Shown piece by piece: positions 47,296-57,075 of a DNA stretch of 57,763 bases. The position numbers and the translations under genes are program-made. How positions within the stretch are numbered: position 1 is the stretch's first letter; every line of letters begins with the position of its first letter. Under the pieces are notes generated by a model. That model made no database searches, was not told the origin of the DNA, and saw only the letters and a program-made list of their open reading frames with translations. Source of the stretch: Jaapia argillacea MUCL 33604 (Eukaryota > Basidiomycota > Agaricomycetes > Jaapiales > Jaapiaceae); assembly GCA_000697665.1 (NCBI GenBank), contig KL197725.1, positions 167,895 to 225,657 on the forward strand, given 5' to 3'.

Positions 47296-49045
47296 TTACA
47301 ACGGAAGCAACAGTGTTGTCGGTTCATGATGACCGGGAAGTTCGTTGATCTTGCGGACCATGGCGTCTCGAAGCTGTCGGTTAAACCCTTCGCACCGTAG
47401 CGCAACGACTTTGATGGTCTGAGTGAGAAGCGATTCAGCTCTGAGGTATCCGATATCAGCAGTTCACGAGATACAGACCTTTCTTCCTTCGTTAAAGTCT
47501 TTGATGACTTCGTTGATTACGTCCTTCGGGGGCAGGTCGGTGAAGTCGTTATCCTCGGAATTCCCACCGTGACGGAACATCTTGGAAATCGGCTGGAAAA
47601 ACTGGGCCGCGAGAACTATTTTCGTCTAAAGAGTTGCATAATCGTCGTCAGCATCCGTACAATCTCCCCAACGAATCCATGCTCACCTCATAAGTAAGCA
47701 TCTTCGCTTCGGAGGGGGAGAGGGTGTGAACAGTTCGGCCAGTAAAGTCGCCAATATAGCCTACCGCCTTCCGCTTTCCTCCTCCAGCGACGAGCAAGGG
47801 CCTGCGAATGGAGGTGCAGAGTTCCTCCCCAACGGACGACAGGATAAGACCACTACTTCCCGGTTTCGAGAAGCCAGTGATGCAGAAAGCTCGCTGAAGG
47901 TAGACGAGTGTCGAGATCAAAGTCTCCTGCAATTCGGGGATCACATCTGATGCGGAACGCGAAACACGCGTAATAAGCCGCATCTCCTGGATCCCGTACG
48001 CGCGACGGATGAACCGCTCCCATACTGAGAAAGTCCGACAATCTCCATCTCCTCCTTCGCCGAAGGTGAAGTCCTCGAGACCGGTCATATGCTCCATCGT
48101 AGCCCTGAATAACTGGTTCTGGGAGCTCAGTCAGCATGTGTGAAAGTCTCTGGGAGGAGAATTCCGGTCTTACCTGATTGAATTGTCCTTTGCCTATTAC
48201 CTTCGAGAACACAATGGGTGCTGGGTTCATTGGGCCCACAGCGTACTTCTTAACCTCTTTGTCATCCTTTGAAGAGACGTTGCCATCATCGAGCGCTGAG
48301 TGGGGGCGCTTGTTGTGTTTAGGGATTTGATAGCACCTATCGCCGGGGCTGGCATTCCGCGTGACCGAGATGATGAAAGGAGTGCTAAGCGTTGATCGAC
48401 GGCGACGAGTGGAGGGCGATGGGGAGGGGGCTGAAATAGATGGGCCGGGAGCCGAAGACTCTCCCTCAGGATTCGAAGTCCTCTCCTGATGATCCGGAGA
48501 GTCTTGAGTTAAGCTCTAAATCAACGTTAGCATATATGCGAGTCAAGGGCGTCAGGGTACCAACGCACGGAGGTGTCGGTAGTATCAGCACCTTCCTGTT
48601 GGGGAGGAGCAACGTTCGATATAGAAGCATTCCTATAAACTAAAAGAGAGGTGTAAGGCCGAAACTCCTGAGACCGTGGACTTGAGTCCTACACCGGTGT
48701 CAGACCATCAGTTGAGGTGTAAGCAGATAAGACTGGTGCGACTTACCGAAGCTTTTGCACTATCCACCGGTGGAGTCACCAGTATGTTCGAGTTTGAACC
48801 CTCTCCAGCGATTGAGGGAGGGGTCACGATTTGAGGCCCTGCCGATGTTCCATCCAAGTGCTGAGAGATTGTCAGCATATATGCGACTCAACGAGTTCCA
48901 GGTAACGTACCAGAGTTATCTTAGTGTCCACCTCTTCCGAGGGTGCGTCCGAGCCGCTGCAGGGCACGACCTCGGATTCAAGACACTCGGAGATCGCACC
49001 GACACCAGCAAGTGTAGCGAGGTCGACGGCATCTGTACAAGACAT
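47296..49045 (-). CDS. Unidentified multi-exon protein, apparently intact
   Basis: Reads on the minus strand from ATG 49045 (MSCTDAVDLATLAGVGAISE) to TAA 47298-47296. Early exons are Ser/Pro-rich and disordered, with RRRR near 48410 as a likely nuclear signal. The next part is VKKYAVGPMNPAPIVFSKVI then GKGQFNQ. After an intron (about 48121-48176) come NQLFRATMEHMTGLEDFTFG, VWERFIRRAYGIQEMRLITR and VYLQRAFCITGFSKPG. Further exons have AAQFFQPISKMFRHGG and VVALRCEGFNRQLRDAMV. No premature stop was met and CGA codons are retained, in contrast to the genes of the left half. I do not recognise the fold or role. Confidence 0.65.
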
Positions 49046-49596
49046 GATAAGAGAAGGTGGGGATAGTGCGAATGGGGTGAGGACGTCGTGGGGGCGAAAG
49101 GGAAAGATTTGTTGGGCTGAAACCAGAACACGTCGCGATGAATTTATAGCCTTTTCCGCTGACATCCCCGATAGCCTTGTTAGGCAGTTGCATCTCCTTT
49201 TCAGGACGCTACCAGTGTCGTGCTGATTCTGGATGGCGTGTATAAGTGCTCTTCGAACTTCATCTCGACGTCATCCTTGCAGACGTGGCTGGGTACGCAT
49301 TGAAGAACAGTCCATTTCGCCAGTAGTTCTGCCAGGGTCCAACCAGCCGTGCGAACGGCGAGACAAGAAAGTAGGACTTGCTATCGCCCATCCTCTCCAT
49401 AGGAGACCGACTAGGGAGCTACTGCTAAGACCTTCGATGAGAAACTTCTTCTCCGGTCGCTGAGGTGTCGCATCTCGGCCAGCAGTTCAAACAAGAGGAA
49501 GAATTCGGCGACTCGGGGGCCAAGGGTAGGCTATGTTCAAAAGGCCACCGGTAATCAATCATCCAATCTACAGGGCGGTTGGATATACGGGAATCG
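49046..49596. other. No supported gene
   Basis: Short frames only on both strands. It may include 5' leader of the minus-strand gene or 3' sequence of the next one. Confidence 0.35.
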
Positions 49597-50303
49597 TTAG
49601 AGAGCCCTCAAGGTAGTTGAATACAACACGGTAGGAGGTGTTCGAGCTGTGAGTGGATTTCGCATCCAAGACGATGCAGGTAGACCTAAGACGATAGCCA
49701 GCAGACAGCTTTCGCACGTGTGAGAGTGTGGAGGTGCAGGGGCAGGTTGCTTCGATTCCAGAATGTGACAATTGCAACATCTTGCTCCGGATCCCTCAGG
49801 TCTGGTTAACTGGTTTTCAGCTCCAAAATTCAACAGGGAAACATATCGCTTGGAGGATAGGAACAACAGTCGCGAGATTCGGCCAGGAATGAGGCATTCG
49901 GGTTCGACGTGTCCGACGACACACAGAGCGACACCTTTGCTGAAAGGGGTGTTCAGCTTGAGCCAGTGTAACACCTAGTAATCCAACGAATCAGTAGGAG
50001 GTAGGTCGTAAGTCGGGATATAGGATACACACCAGTCGGCTCATAACTCGGTCGAAAGAACACCTTGAGCGTCCATGAATCCCTTCGCTCCAATCCCTGT
50101 AACGCTGAAATAGAACCAGGCCCGAGAATCCACGTATATCCTTCCAGCCCTACCGTCCCATGTCTGGCTCTTTCCTCCCTCAGAAATGTCAGACGATTGC
50201 TTAGCCGTTGCCCAAGTGAGCAACATCGACTCGACCCACGGTCATTAAGCCTGCTTGACACCGAAGACTTGAAGTACGGACATCGGACAAAGCAGCCAGA
50301 CAC
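49597..50303 (-). CDS. Unidentified gene divergent from module array 50
   Basis: Minus-strand exons include the stretch around 50041-50226 (TWDGRAGRIYVDSRAWFYFS, IGAKGFMDAQGVLSTEL). After an intron near 49975-50040 follow HWLKLNTPFSKGVALCVVG and HVEPECLIPGRISRLLFLSS. Upstream frames to about 50303 are less certain. No domain is recognised. Its 5' end faces the promoter of array 50, with the CACGTGA box about 130 bp away. Confidence 0.45.
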
Positions 50304-50428
50304 TACTGAAGATTCCTCAGCTCAAACTCAAGGTAGTGAATGACGGTGAAGCTTCTAGTCAGAAATCGGTATCGAAAGCTGTTGGCGAGCGTTGGCGAGA
50401 AAGACAGAACAGTGAGAAATGGTTGCAG

Positions 50429-50554
50429 CACGTGACCTGACGCGTCGCGTCAGCCAGGTCGTTGATTTGAACCAACATCCTCAAGAAATAAAGTTCGTCT
50501 CTTCCTCTTTCACATGTTATTGCCCTTTCACATGTTAACCCCTCAGCTATAAAG
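50429..50554 (+). promoter_or_regulatory. Promoter of module array 50
   Basis: CACGTGA (50429-50435), a CGCGTCGCGTCAGCCA block, two copies of CTTTCACATGTTA (50507-50519, 50525-50537) and TATAAAG (50548-50554). The first module begins 64 bp after the TATA box, so transcription probably starts near 50580. Confidence 0.7.
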
Positions 50555-50617
50555 TCCTTGCCAAATCGCTGTTGATTTCTTCACTCCCTTCCTCCGCTCA
50601 TTTGCCTCGGCTTCCCT

Positions 50618-50754
50618 CCATCTCTGTGTCTCTCCGACGCAGCTTGACTACCCTCAGGGCGTCAAGCGATTCACTGACCCTACACTCCACCCCTCGGGGC
50701 CTCGTTTGTAGGGAAAGATGTGGTCCGGCGTACTTGGCAGGTGAGAAACTGATG
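50618..50754 (+). ncRNA. Structured module, subfamily A, array 50 copy 1
   Basis: Stems: GACGC 50636-50640 with GCGTC 50659-50663; CCCTAC 50678-50683 with GTAGGG 50708-50713; inner CCCC 50690-50693 with GGGG 50696-50699 (outer three pairs closing a CTCG loop). Confidence 0.65.
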
Positions 50755-50901
50755 TGTTGGATCCGAGGTTGTTTGAGTGGTTGTCGGATGGACGTATGGT
50801 TGATACCAAGGTAAGCCCACAATTATATTTCTCGTCAGGCATCTCGCAGATACTCACATTTGTCCAGATGCTCCCATGACCAACCCAACCTCGATTCGCA
50901 C

Positions 50902-51039
50902 CCATCTCTGTGTCTCCCCGACGCAGCTCAACTACACTCATGGTGTTAAGCGATTCACTGACCTTACACTCTACCCCTCGGGGCCTCGTTTGTAGGGAAA
51001 GATGTGGTCCGGCGTACATGGAAGGTTGAGAAAGTGATG
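50902..51039 (+). ncRNA. Structured module, subfamily A, array 50 copy 2
   Basis: GACGC faces GTGTT (paired with G.U) and CCTTAC faces GTAGGG (paired with one G.U), so both stems survive base changes. Confidence 0.65.
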
Positions 51040-51186
51040 GGTTGGACGAGATTGGAAGCGGTAGCTGGGTGTTCACATCGTTGATATGAAGGTGAGAAGA
51101 TGATTATATTTCGAGTTGGTCATCTTATGGAGAGTCACACAATCTCCTCGCTCCCTTCTCATGACCAGAGAGACCTCGGACCGCAC

Positions 51187-51323
51187 CCATCTCTGTGTCT
51201 CCCGATGCAGCTCAACTACCCTCATGGCGTCAAGCGATTCACTGACCCTACATTCTACCCCTCAGGGCCTCGTTTGTAGGGAACGATGTGGTCCGGCGAA
51301 CTTGGCAGGTTGAGAAATTGATG
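51187..51323 (+). ncRNA. Structured module, subfamily A, array 50 copy 3
   Basis: GATGC faces GCGTC (G.U pair). The inner hairpin loop reads CTCA. It has one base fewer than other copies after TCTGTGTCT, which shifts any reading frame. Confidence 0.65.
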
Positions 51324-51792
51324 AGTTGCTTCTGAGGTCGTGGAGGGGTGGTCGGACGGGTACATTGTCGAAATGAAGGTGAGAATAGATTTTCTTATGG
51401 AGTCATTCCTTCACACAATTTCAGGTTGGGAGGGAATGTTTGGGTTCAGTGTTCGTTGTGGTTCATCGTCATTGTTCTTGCTTGTGTTGAGGTCTTTCGC
51501 TCGTGTCGTCGTCAACTTTGTTGTGTTGGAGGATTTGTGCTTCGACCATCGGGGTCCATGAGATTGTGACGATGTGTTTTGTTCGATACCCGCGTTGCTA
51601 GTTGCGATACTGTCCCACTGTTGAATTCACTATTTTGCTCTCTTGCTTCATGCATGATGTACTTACTCTGTGGAACTCGTTAAGCTTGTCCTACGTCCCA
51701 CTCCTCGAGCTCAGGTTGATTGTAGTTAGATCACCCTCTCCGCACCAGCTCCGTGATTCGACACAAAATACCGAGACAATATGATTTCGACG

Positions 51793-52140
51793 GCCTGATT
51801 TGACGTACTTTACAGACCGACTGACCCGTGGGGATTTGGGGGAGTGCGTCGTCCTGATAGTAGCCACCTAGTGCTTGTCTCCCTACATGGTCTCCGAGGG
51901 TGAGCGGACTCTTCGATAGTAAGTAACGCTTACAGTCTGCCACTGAGACTTCTTAGAGCTGAACACAAAATTCACGATCCCGTCGGTGTCATCGACCGCC
52001 AGATAAGGTGTGCATGGCTCGACATAACGAAGAATGATGACTAGAAGGAGAAGGGACGGGCGTTGGGTGCCACGGACGCTCTCGAGAACGGTTCAGAGGC
52101 TCCTGGAGGGAAGCTCAGGCTGTATGTATCGTTTTTAGGA
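51793..52140 (-). repeat. Inverted duplication flank (partner of 42090-42436)
   Basis: Continues the array-50 duplication outward without the TA element, giving the empty integration site near 51783. Sequence 51425-51792 likewise matches 43791-44170 in inverted orientation. Confidence 0.75.
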
Positions 52141-52525
52141 AAGGCGGAAAGAAAATGTGAGTGGACAAAAGTGTAACATATCCTGAGGCCCAAGAATAGA
52201 TACATCCGCTCGAGGGCACTTTCGCTCCTCTCTTAGCCCCGCCCGCTCCCCTCATCAACCCGCTCTCCTCGATCTCGACGGTAATCAATCAATATTGTGG
52301 ATGGTCTCGAAGGATCACGCATGCGTTGCATGCTGGCAAATCCATGTCTTTCGCCGTTCATATTGGAATGGTGATGTTCGGCCAGCCAGCATGGGTGGTC
52401 AAGGGGGCTCGAAAATGGGGTAAGTACAGTCCTATATTCTGGTAGAATGACAAGAAAATGCTCAGAGCAGCACCATCGCGGCCGCCATGGTTCGTGCGTA
52501 GAGTGACCTCCAAGCGATTTCCAGC

Positions 52526-52616
52526 CACGTGATCCATTCACGTTGCATCCAACCTTGCGAGCCACAATCAACAAGCAACTTTCACATGTTAACCACTGAG
52601 CAAAACCCTATATAAA
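52526..52616 (+). promoter_or_regulatory. Promoter of module array 52 (subfamily B)
   Basis: CACGTGA (52526-52532), CTTTCACATGTTA (52579-52591), TATATAAA (52609-52616). The first module starts 67 bp after the TATA box. Confidence 0.65.
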
Positions 52617-52682
52617 CCTCGTTGAATCGCCATTCATCCTCATCTGCCCCTTCCTTCCTACTCTCACCTCCCCGCTGGTCCC

Positions 52683-52815
52683 CCATCTCTGTGTCCAATA
52701 TTGGATGCAGCTCAGCCAAACCTGGTGTTGTCACGCTAACCTTGCATTCCTCCCTTCACCGGGACTCGCTTGCCTGGGATGATGTATTCTCGCCACGGTG
52801 GGTTGAGAGACTGAT
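52683..52815 (+). ncRNA. Structured module, subfamily B, array 52 copy 1
   Basis: CATTCC pairs with GGGATG (one G.U), inner CCC/GGG, and 3' hairpin CTCGCC/GGTGGG. Followed about 95 bp later by a GTA(A/G)G-type donor. Confidence 0.6.
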
Positions 52816-52988
52816 TGGGCGTTGATCATGAGTGGACTCAGTGGAGGGGGTTGGGTGGCTATGGGCTAGGTTGACGAAGTGCGAGTGCTGTGTTATGAGG
52901 ATGGGTAAGAGAGTTGTTTGATTCAAGGTTGGCTGACACCTTCTGTTAGATGATCCGGCCTCAAGCTCTCCTTCAATTTGATTCCAGC

Positions 52989-53117
52989 CATCTCTGTGTC
53001 TCCACGACGCACCTCAGCCAAACCTGGTGCTGTTACGCGACCTTGCATTCCTCCCTTTACTGGGACTCGTTTGCCTGGAATGATGTATTCTCACCAAGGT
53101 GGGTTGAGGGTCTGATG
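52989..53117 (+). ncRNA. Structured module, subfamily B, array 52 copy 2
   Basis: Directly follows an acceptor-like TTCCAG. CATTCC/GGAATG and CTCACC/GGTGGG stems are intact. An open frame crosses it, but the frame is not shared by the other B copies. Confidence 0.6.
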
Positions 53118-53940
53118 GTTGAATGATTGTTTGAGGAGGGGCTCAGTTGCGAAGTACGAGTGGCTGACCAGTAAGCAAGTTATCCAATCCCCACATTGGT
53201 TTGTTGGTAAGGTGGTGGCATGGGCACGCATTTGGGTTTGTCGAGGTCGGCCTTGGTGGTGAGTCTTCGCGTCTTTCGGAGAAGATTTGAGTTACTCATA
53301 CCATATCCGGCCGGGCACAACGCGAGTTTTGTTCGGCTGGTGCGTTGATCTCTCTTCTAGCATCACACAGTGAGCTAACTCGATTATATATTTTAGCAGT
53401 TGTTCAGGTTAGGGGGGGAGGGGGGCGGGGCGGGGCGGGATCCATTCCCTATAGTAGTAGTTGTCCTTTCTCACATCGATGTAGTCCACCCATGTCGTTG
53501 TCATCCTTTCGGAGCGGGGGCACGCACACGATGTTACTCACGTCAGGTCGAAATATCTGTCGCAGCCCCGATTTCTTTCTGTTGATGGGTGGCAAGGCAC
53601 AGACTTGGTCTTCCTACAGTCCAATATCACAACCGAACGGACAACCATCCCATGTTTGAAAGTTCGCGACAATTGTGATTAGATTACGGGCAGGTGTCGG
53701 CGTCGCCGCAGGAGGTTTGAGTGGGGTGACATCTCCGCGGCAACGCAAGCGGACAGCAAGTCTGTTATTGCTCGAGGAAAAAATTAGTCGACTTGAGAGC
53801 GCGGAATGGAAACGTAAGATCTCTTGGGGTTATTGTAGTCCCCGGAGATATCGTGTATATTCAGCTTTGCAGTAAAGCGGGAAGCTGTAACCACGGAGAC
53901 AAAGTATCAAAGGAGATACATGGTGAGAAGGATGGGACAC
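53118..53940. other. 3' part of array 52 and spacer
   Basis: The stretch 53231-53430 matches 56141-56330 (TTTTGTTCGGCTGGT, then an acceptor followed by GTTRGGGGGG). No gene is supported up to the minus-strand gene downstream. Confidence 0.4.
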
Positions 53941-53949
53941 TTGAAGCAA

Positions 53950-55173
53950 TCCCGTCCGACCATCTTTCAAATTAGCTGAATATACCCAACGGTGAGAGCC
54001 CTTTCGATCTAAACGGTTGCCGCCAACGACAGGCATCAGTAAGGCCAGCAAATACATACCCATCTCACAATCAACCGTCTTTGGATCTTCAGATGACGAT
54101 TATTCTCAGCCGAAGCGACAATCTCCCAAAAACGTGTATGGCACGGCCAGTAGAGCTGCTGAGATACGGTCCAGCGAAAGGACTGGAAACAGGTTAACTT
54201 GATCAATGAGTGCCCATGAGGATGGAGCCGAAAAAGACGGGCCAGGGTTCGAAGCACCCCCATCTGAGTCCAGTGGCGCAGAAGTCCTTCGTTGGCGATT
54301 CCGAGAACCTCGAGTTGGACTTTGAATAGATGGATGTAAGGATATATGTGGGTCAAAGATGCCAGAATAACGACGTACGGAAGTGTTGGTAGCGTCTACA
54401 TACTTCGACAAAGAATTTGAGGCAGGAGCCTCGCCGTCAACTAGACGACTGGAGGATGACCGTAGACTCGAGTCTTGGGTTAGTTTCACCCCATTGTGGG
54501 GTCGACATGCTATCCCTCTGCTTCTCCGTTCTTCGAGGTGTCGGATTTCCACCAGCTGTCTCAACAACTTTGGAAGCATTCGGAGACCTGAGCTCCAAGC
54601 GGGAGGCGGGGGTGGCCAGCTGCCGACTCGAGAGTCAACAGAGACTGGAAAAGGATCGTTGAGGGATATCGAAGAACGTGCCCACATTACAATAGGATCA
54701 GCGACGGTGTGCAATGTTTGGGCCAAGCTAATGCGAGTGCTGACAGTCTCAGTCCAACGGGTCAGATCCAAGATGAAAAAGCAGTATGGGGTGCATAACT
54801 ATTCTCGAGGGTCGGCTGGAAGAGAAACTTGATTGCCTTCGAACAACGAACTCTAACCTGTACCAGAAACAAGACGAGACCAAGGTATTGTGCACCTCCA
54901 TCCCTACTGCCGAGTCTTGAGCTTCATCCAGCATAGAAAACGAGAGTCACAAGAATAGCCTCGACAAGCTATCATCAAGTCCAGCAGCCAGCTTGGCAAT
55001 GTGTCAGGCTTTGTGTTCAATTGGAAGCGGACAGATATGAAAGATCGACCTCGGGGGGCTCTCGTGAGACCACTCGGCCGATGCATATAAATTTTCAAAG
55101 CAGTATGTATGGCAGTTGCGATCAAGTTCCCAGTCGGAAGTAAGTCTTGAATATGTTGAGCCACCGTTGGCAA
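53950..55173 (-). CDS. Unidentified multi-exon gene, intact paralogue of 45150-46553
   Basis: Minus strand from MPTVAQHIQDLLPTGNLIAT (55173), with a hydrophobic helix directly after. Introns follow, then RISLAQTLHTVADPIVMWAR and SSISLNDPFPVSVDSRVGSW. Next come a Pro-rich turn, LRMLPKLLRQLVEIRHLEER, RRSRGIACRPHNGVKLTQDS and a Ser-rich C-part (about 54110-54450) with SRNRQRRTS and GPSFSAPSS. The frame ends at 54106-54108 or continues through a small intron to near 53950. The paralogue at 45 kb shows the same order in inverted orientation. The function is unknown; the helix and Ser-rich tail do not identify a family. The 5' end faces array 55. Confidence 0.55.
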
Positions 55174-55217
55174 TCCGGGTGGGGAAGGAGGAAGGAACGG
55201 GGATAAGGTTTGTGCAT

Positions 55218-55342
55218 CACGTGACCTAGTCGCGTCGCGTCAGCCAAGTCGTTGATTTGAACCAACGCCCTCCAGTTACAGTTCGTCCCTTCCACTTTCA
55301 CATGTTACTCCTCTTTCACATGCTAACTCCTCAGCTATAAAG
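55218..55342 (+). promoter_or_regulatory. Promoter of module array 55
   Basis: CACGTGA (55218-55224), CGCGTCGCGTCAGCCA block, CTTTCACATGTTA (55295-55307), CTTTCACATGCTA (55313-55325), TATAAAG (55336-55342). Confidence 0.7.
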
Positions 55343-55405
55343 ACCTTGCCAAATCGCTGTTGGTTTCTTCACTCCCTTCCTCCGCTCATTCACCTCGATT
55401 TCCCT

Positions 55406-55543
55406 CCATCTCTGTGTCTCTCCGACGCAGCTCGACTACCCTCAGGGCGTCAAGCGATTCACTGACCCTACACTCCACCCCTCGGGGCCTCGTTTGTAGG
55501 GAACGATGTGGTCCGGCGCACTTGGCAGGTTGAGAAACTGATG
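55406..55543 (+). ncRNA. Structured module, subfamily A, array 55 copy 1
   Basis: All A-type stems intact (GACGC/GCGTC, CCCTAC/GTAGGG, CCCCTCGGGG). Confidence 0.65.
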
Positions 55544-55680
55544 AGTTGGATCCGAGGTTGTTGAGTAGTTGTTGGATGGACGTATGGTTGATACAAAGGT
55601 AAGCCCACATTCACTTCAGCGATCTTGCGGGGACTCACGTTTGTCCAGATGCTCCCATCAACCCCAGCCTCGATTGGCAC

Positions 55681-55818
55681 CCATCTCTGTGTCTCTCCGA
55701 CGCAGCTCAACTACCCCCAGGGCGTCAAGCGATTCACTGACCTTACACTCTACCCCCCGGGGCCTCGTTTGTAGGGAACGATGTGGTCCGGCGTACTTGG
55801 CAGGTTGAGAAATTGATG
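55681..55818 (+). ncRNA. Structured module, subfamily A, array 55 copy 2
   Basis: Outer stem CCTTAC/GTAGGG (one G.U), inner CCCCCCGGGG. A 41-codon ORF starts exactly at the exon start (ATG 55649) and ends TAG 55772-55774. Confidence 0.65.
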
Positions 55819-55951
55819 AGCTACTTCCGAGGTCGTGGAGGTGGTCGGACATGTACACTGTGGATATGAAGGTGAGATTGTGTTTTCTTACGGATTTTCA
55901 TCCATTCTCCCCAGATTACTTCCCTATCGCCTATCACACCTCAATCTGCTC

Positions 55952-56085
55952 CCATCTCTGTGTCTCGTCGACGCATCTCAGCCAAACCTGGTATTGGAAC
56001 TGCTAACCTGGCATTCCTCCCCGTGAGGGGACTAGTTTGCCGGGAATGATGTGGCCCAACACCATGGTGGGTTGAGAGAATGATG
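55952..56085 (+). ncRNA. Structured module, subfamily B, array 55 copy 3
   Basis: Outer stem CCTGGC 56007-56012 with GCCGGG 56039-56044; inner TCCCC 56018-56022, GTGA loop (GNRA type), GGGGA 56027-56031. Two adjacent pairs differ from subfamily A on both strands. Confidence 0.7.
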
Positions 56086-56299
56086 GGTCCGGTCGGAGGT
56101 GTTGGTGTCTCTTGGATACACCCTGGAGCATCCGTTTTGACGGTGAGTCTTTGCATGCTTCGGAGGAGATTCGATATACTCATACCCATATCTTCGTCGG
56201 GCAAAACGCGAGTTTTGTTCGGCTGGTGAGTTGATTCCCTTGCAGGACTGGATAGATGGCTGACTCGATCTCATCTCTTCACGCCGGTGCAGGTTGGGG

Positions 56300-57075
56300 G
56301 GGAAGGGGGGATGGGGCGCAGGGATCATAATAGCTGTACTTGCCCATGTCGTTTTTGTTTTTGTTTTTCTATTTTACCATCTGGGGGTGGGCAAAACAAT
56401 TGTACTCTCGGTGGTCGAAACATGTGTTGCAATCCATGTTCCCTATGGTTGATCGGAGATGAACGAGAGACAACTCTTGTTGATACCCCACACGAGAGAT
56501 GCGAGTACGCTATATTTGTATCCTCTAGTTACATTCGACAACTTGGAGGACATTCGGGATCTTTCAGCGTATGGAACGAACAACTAGCGCGACAAGATAG
56601 TCAAGATGTGACGCTGTCAGCGGAGGACTACCAATTGGGAGAGTGTTGGTTCCTTAGTCGAGTTGTCCAGACCATAGAACCAGGAAAGCATTCGAAGGAA
56701 TTATGGAGAGTAAGTGGCTTCAGGTCACAGCAAGCAGAGTCAAGACAATGGTAGATGGTAAACGCAAATGAGAGCAGATGAGCGCCAAGGGTCAGCACCG
56801 ACCGGGATCGTATGTCGCGGTTCCAGCTGGACTGGTTTCCTGGGCACCGTTTGCTGCGAAACATTTGGGGTAAGGGATGTCATTGCTAATGGATCCTGAA
56901 TCGATGAGGGTGACGAGCGATTGACAGGTACATAACAGCGCCCTAAGCCGGTTCATGAATGACTGCCGTGGAGTATGTTGGAGTTGGATGTGCAAGGATC
57001 GGGTATGAAAACCGAAGTCGCTGAGGAGCTGAGAGGAGGACATGGGTTGGTAGAAAAAAACCGAGGCGCCTCAGG
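56300..57075. other. No supported gene
   Basis: G-rich and T-rich sequence continuing array 55, then short frames only. A minus-strand frame starting at 57043 (MSSSQLLSDFGFHTRSLHIQ) is possible but unsupported. Confidence 0.35.

Larger units (their letters stand above)
50580..51424 (+). ncRNA. Module array 50: candidate spliced structured RNA
   Basis: Three subfamily-A modules lie in consecutive exon-like blocks. They are separated by introns with good fungal borders: 50811-50867 (GTAAGC..CAG, 57 nt), 51092-51168 (GTGAGA..CAG, 77 nt) and 51379-51424 (GTGAGA..CAG, 46 nt). The last exon would start GTTGGGAGGG. Arrays 52 and 55 have the same G-rich last-exon start. No single long ORF runs through the joined exons by eye. 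Transcription and splicing are inferred from sequence only. Confidence 0.5.
55370..56292 (+). ncRNA. Module array 55: candidate spliced structured RNA (A, A, B)
   Basis: Modules at 55406, 55681 and 55952, with introns 55599-55648 (GTAAGC..CAG, 50 nt) and 55872-55914 (GTGAGA..CAG, 43 nt). A third donor is at 56143 and a last-exon acceptor at 56290-56292, before GTTGGGGGGG. The third module is of subfamily B, so the two types coexist in one unit. Confidence 0.5.

Noticed and set aside
55531-55545. GAGAAACTGATGAG at module ends resembles the hammerhead ribozyme core
   Set aside because: The GAAA and CTGATGAG parts are in the wrong order without suitable stems, and several copies read GTGATGGG or ATGATGGG.
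56792-57043. LIDSGS on the minus strand as a retropepsin active site
   Set aside because: Only the DSG triplet fits; flanking hydrophobic pattern and any linked Gag or RT are missing.
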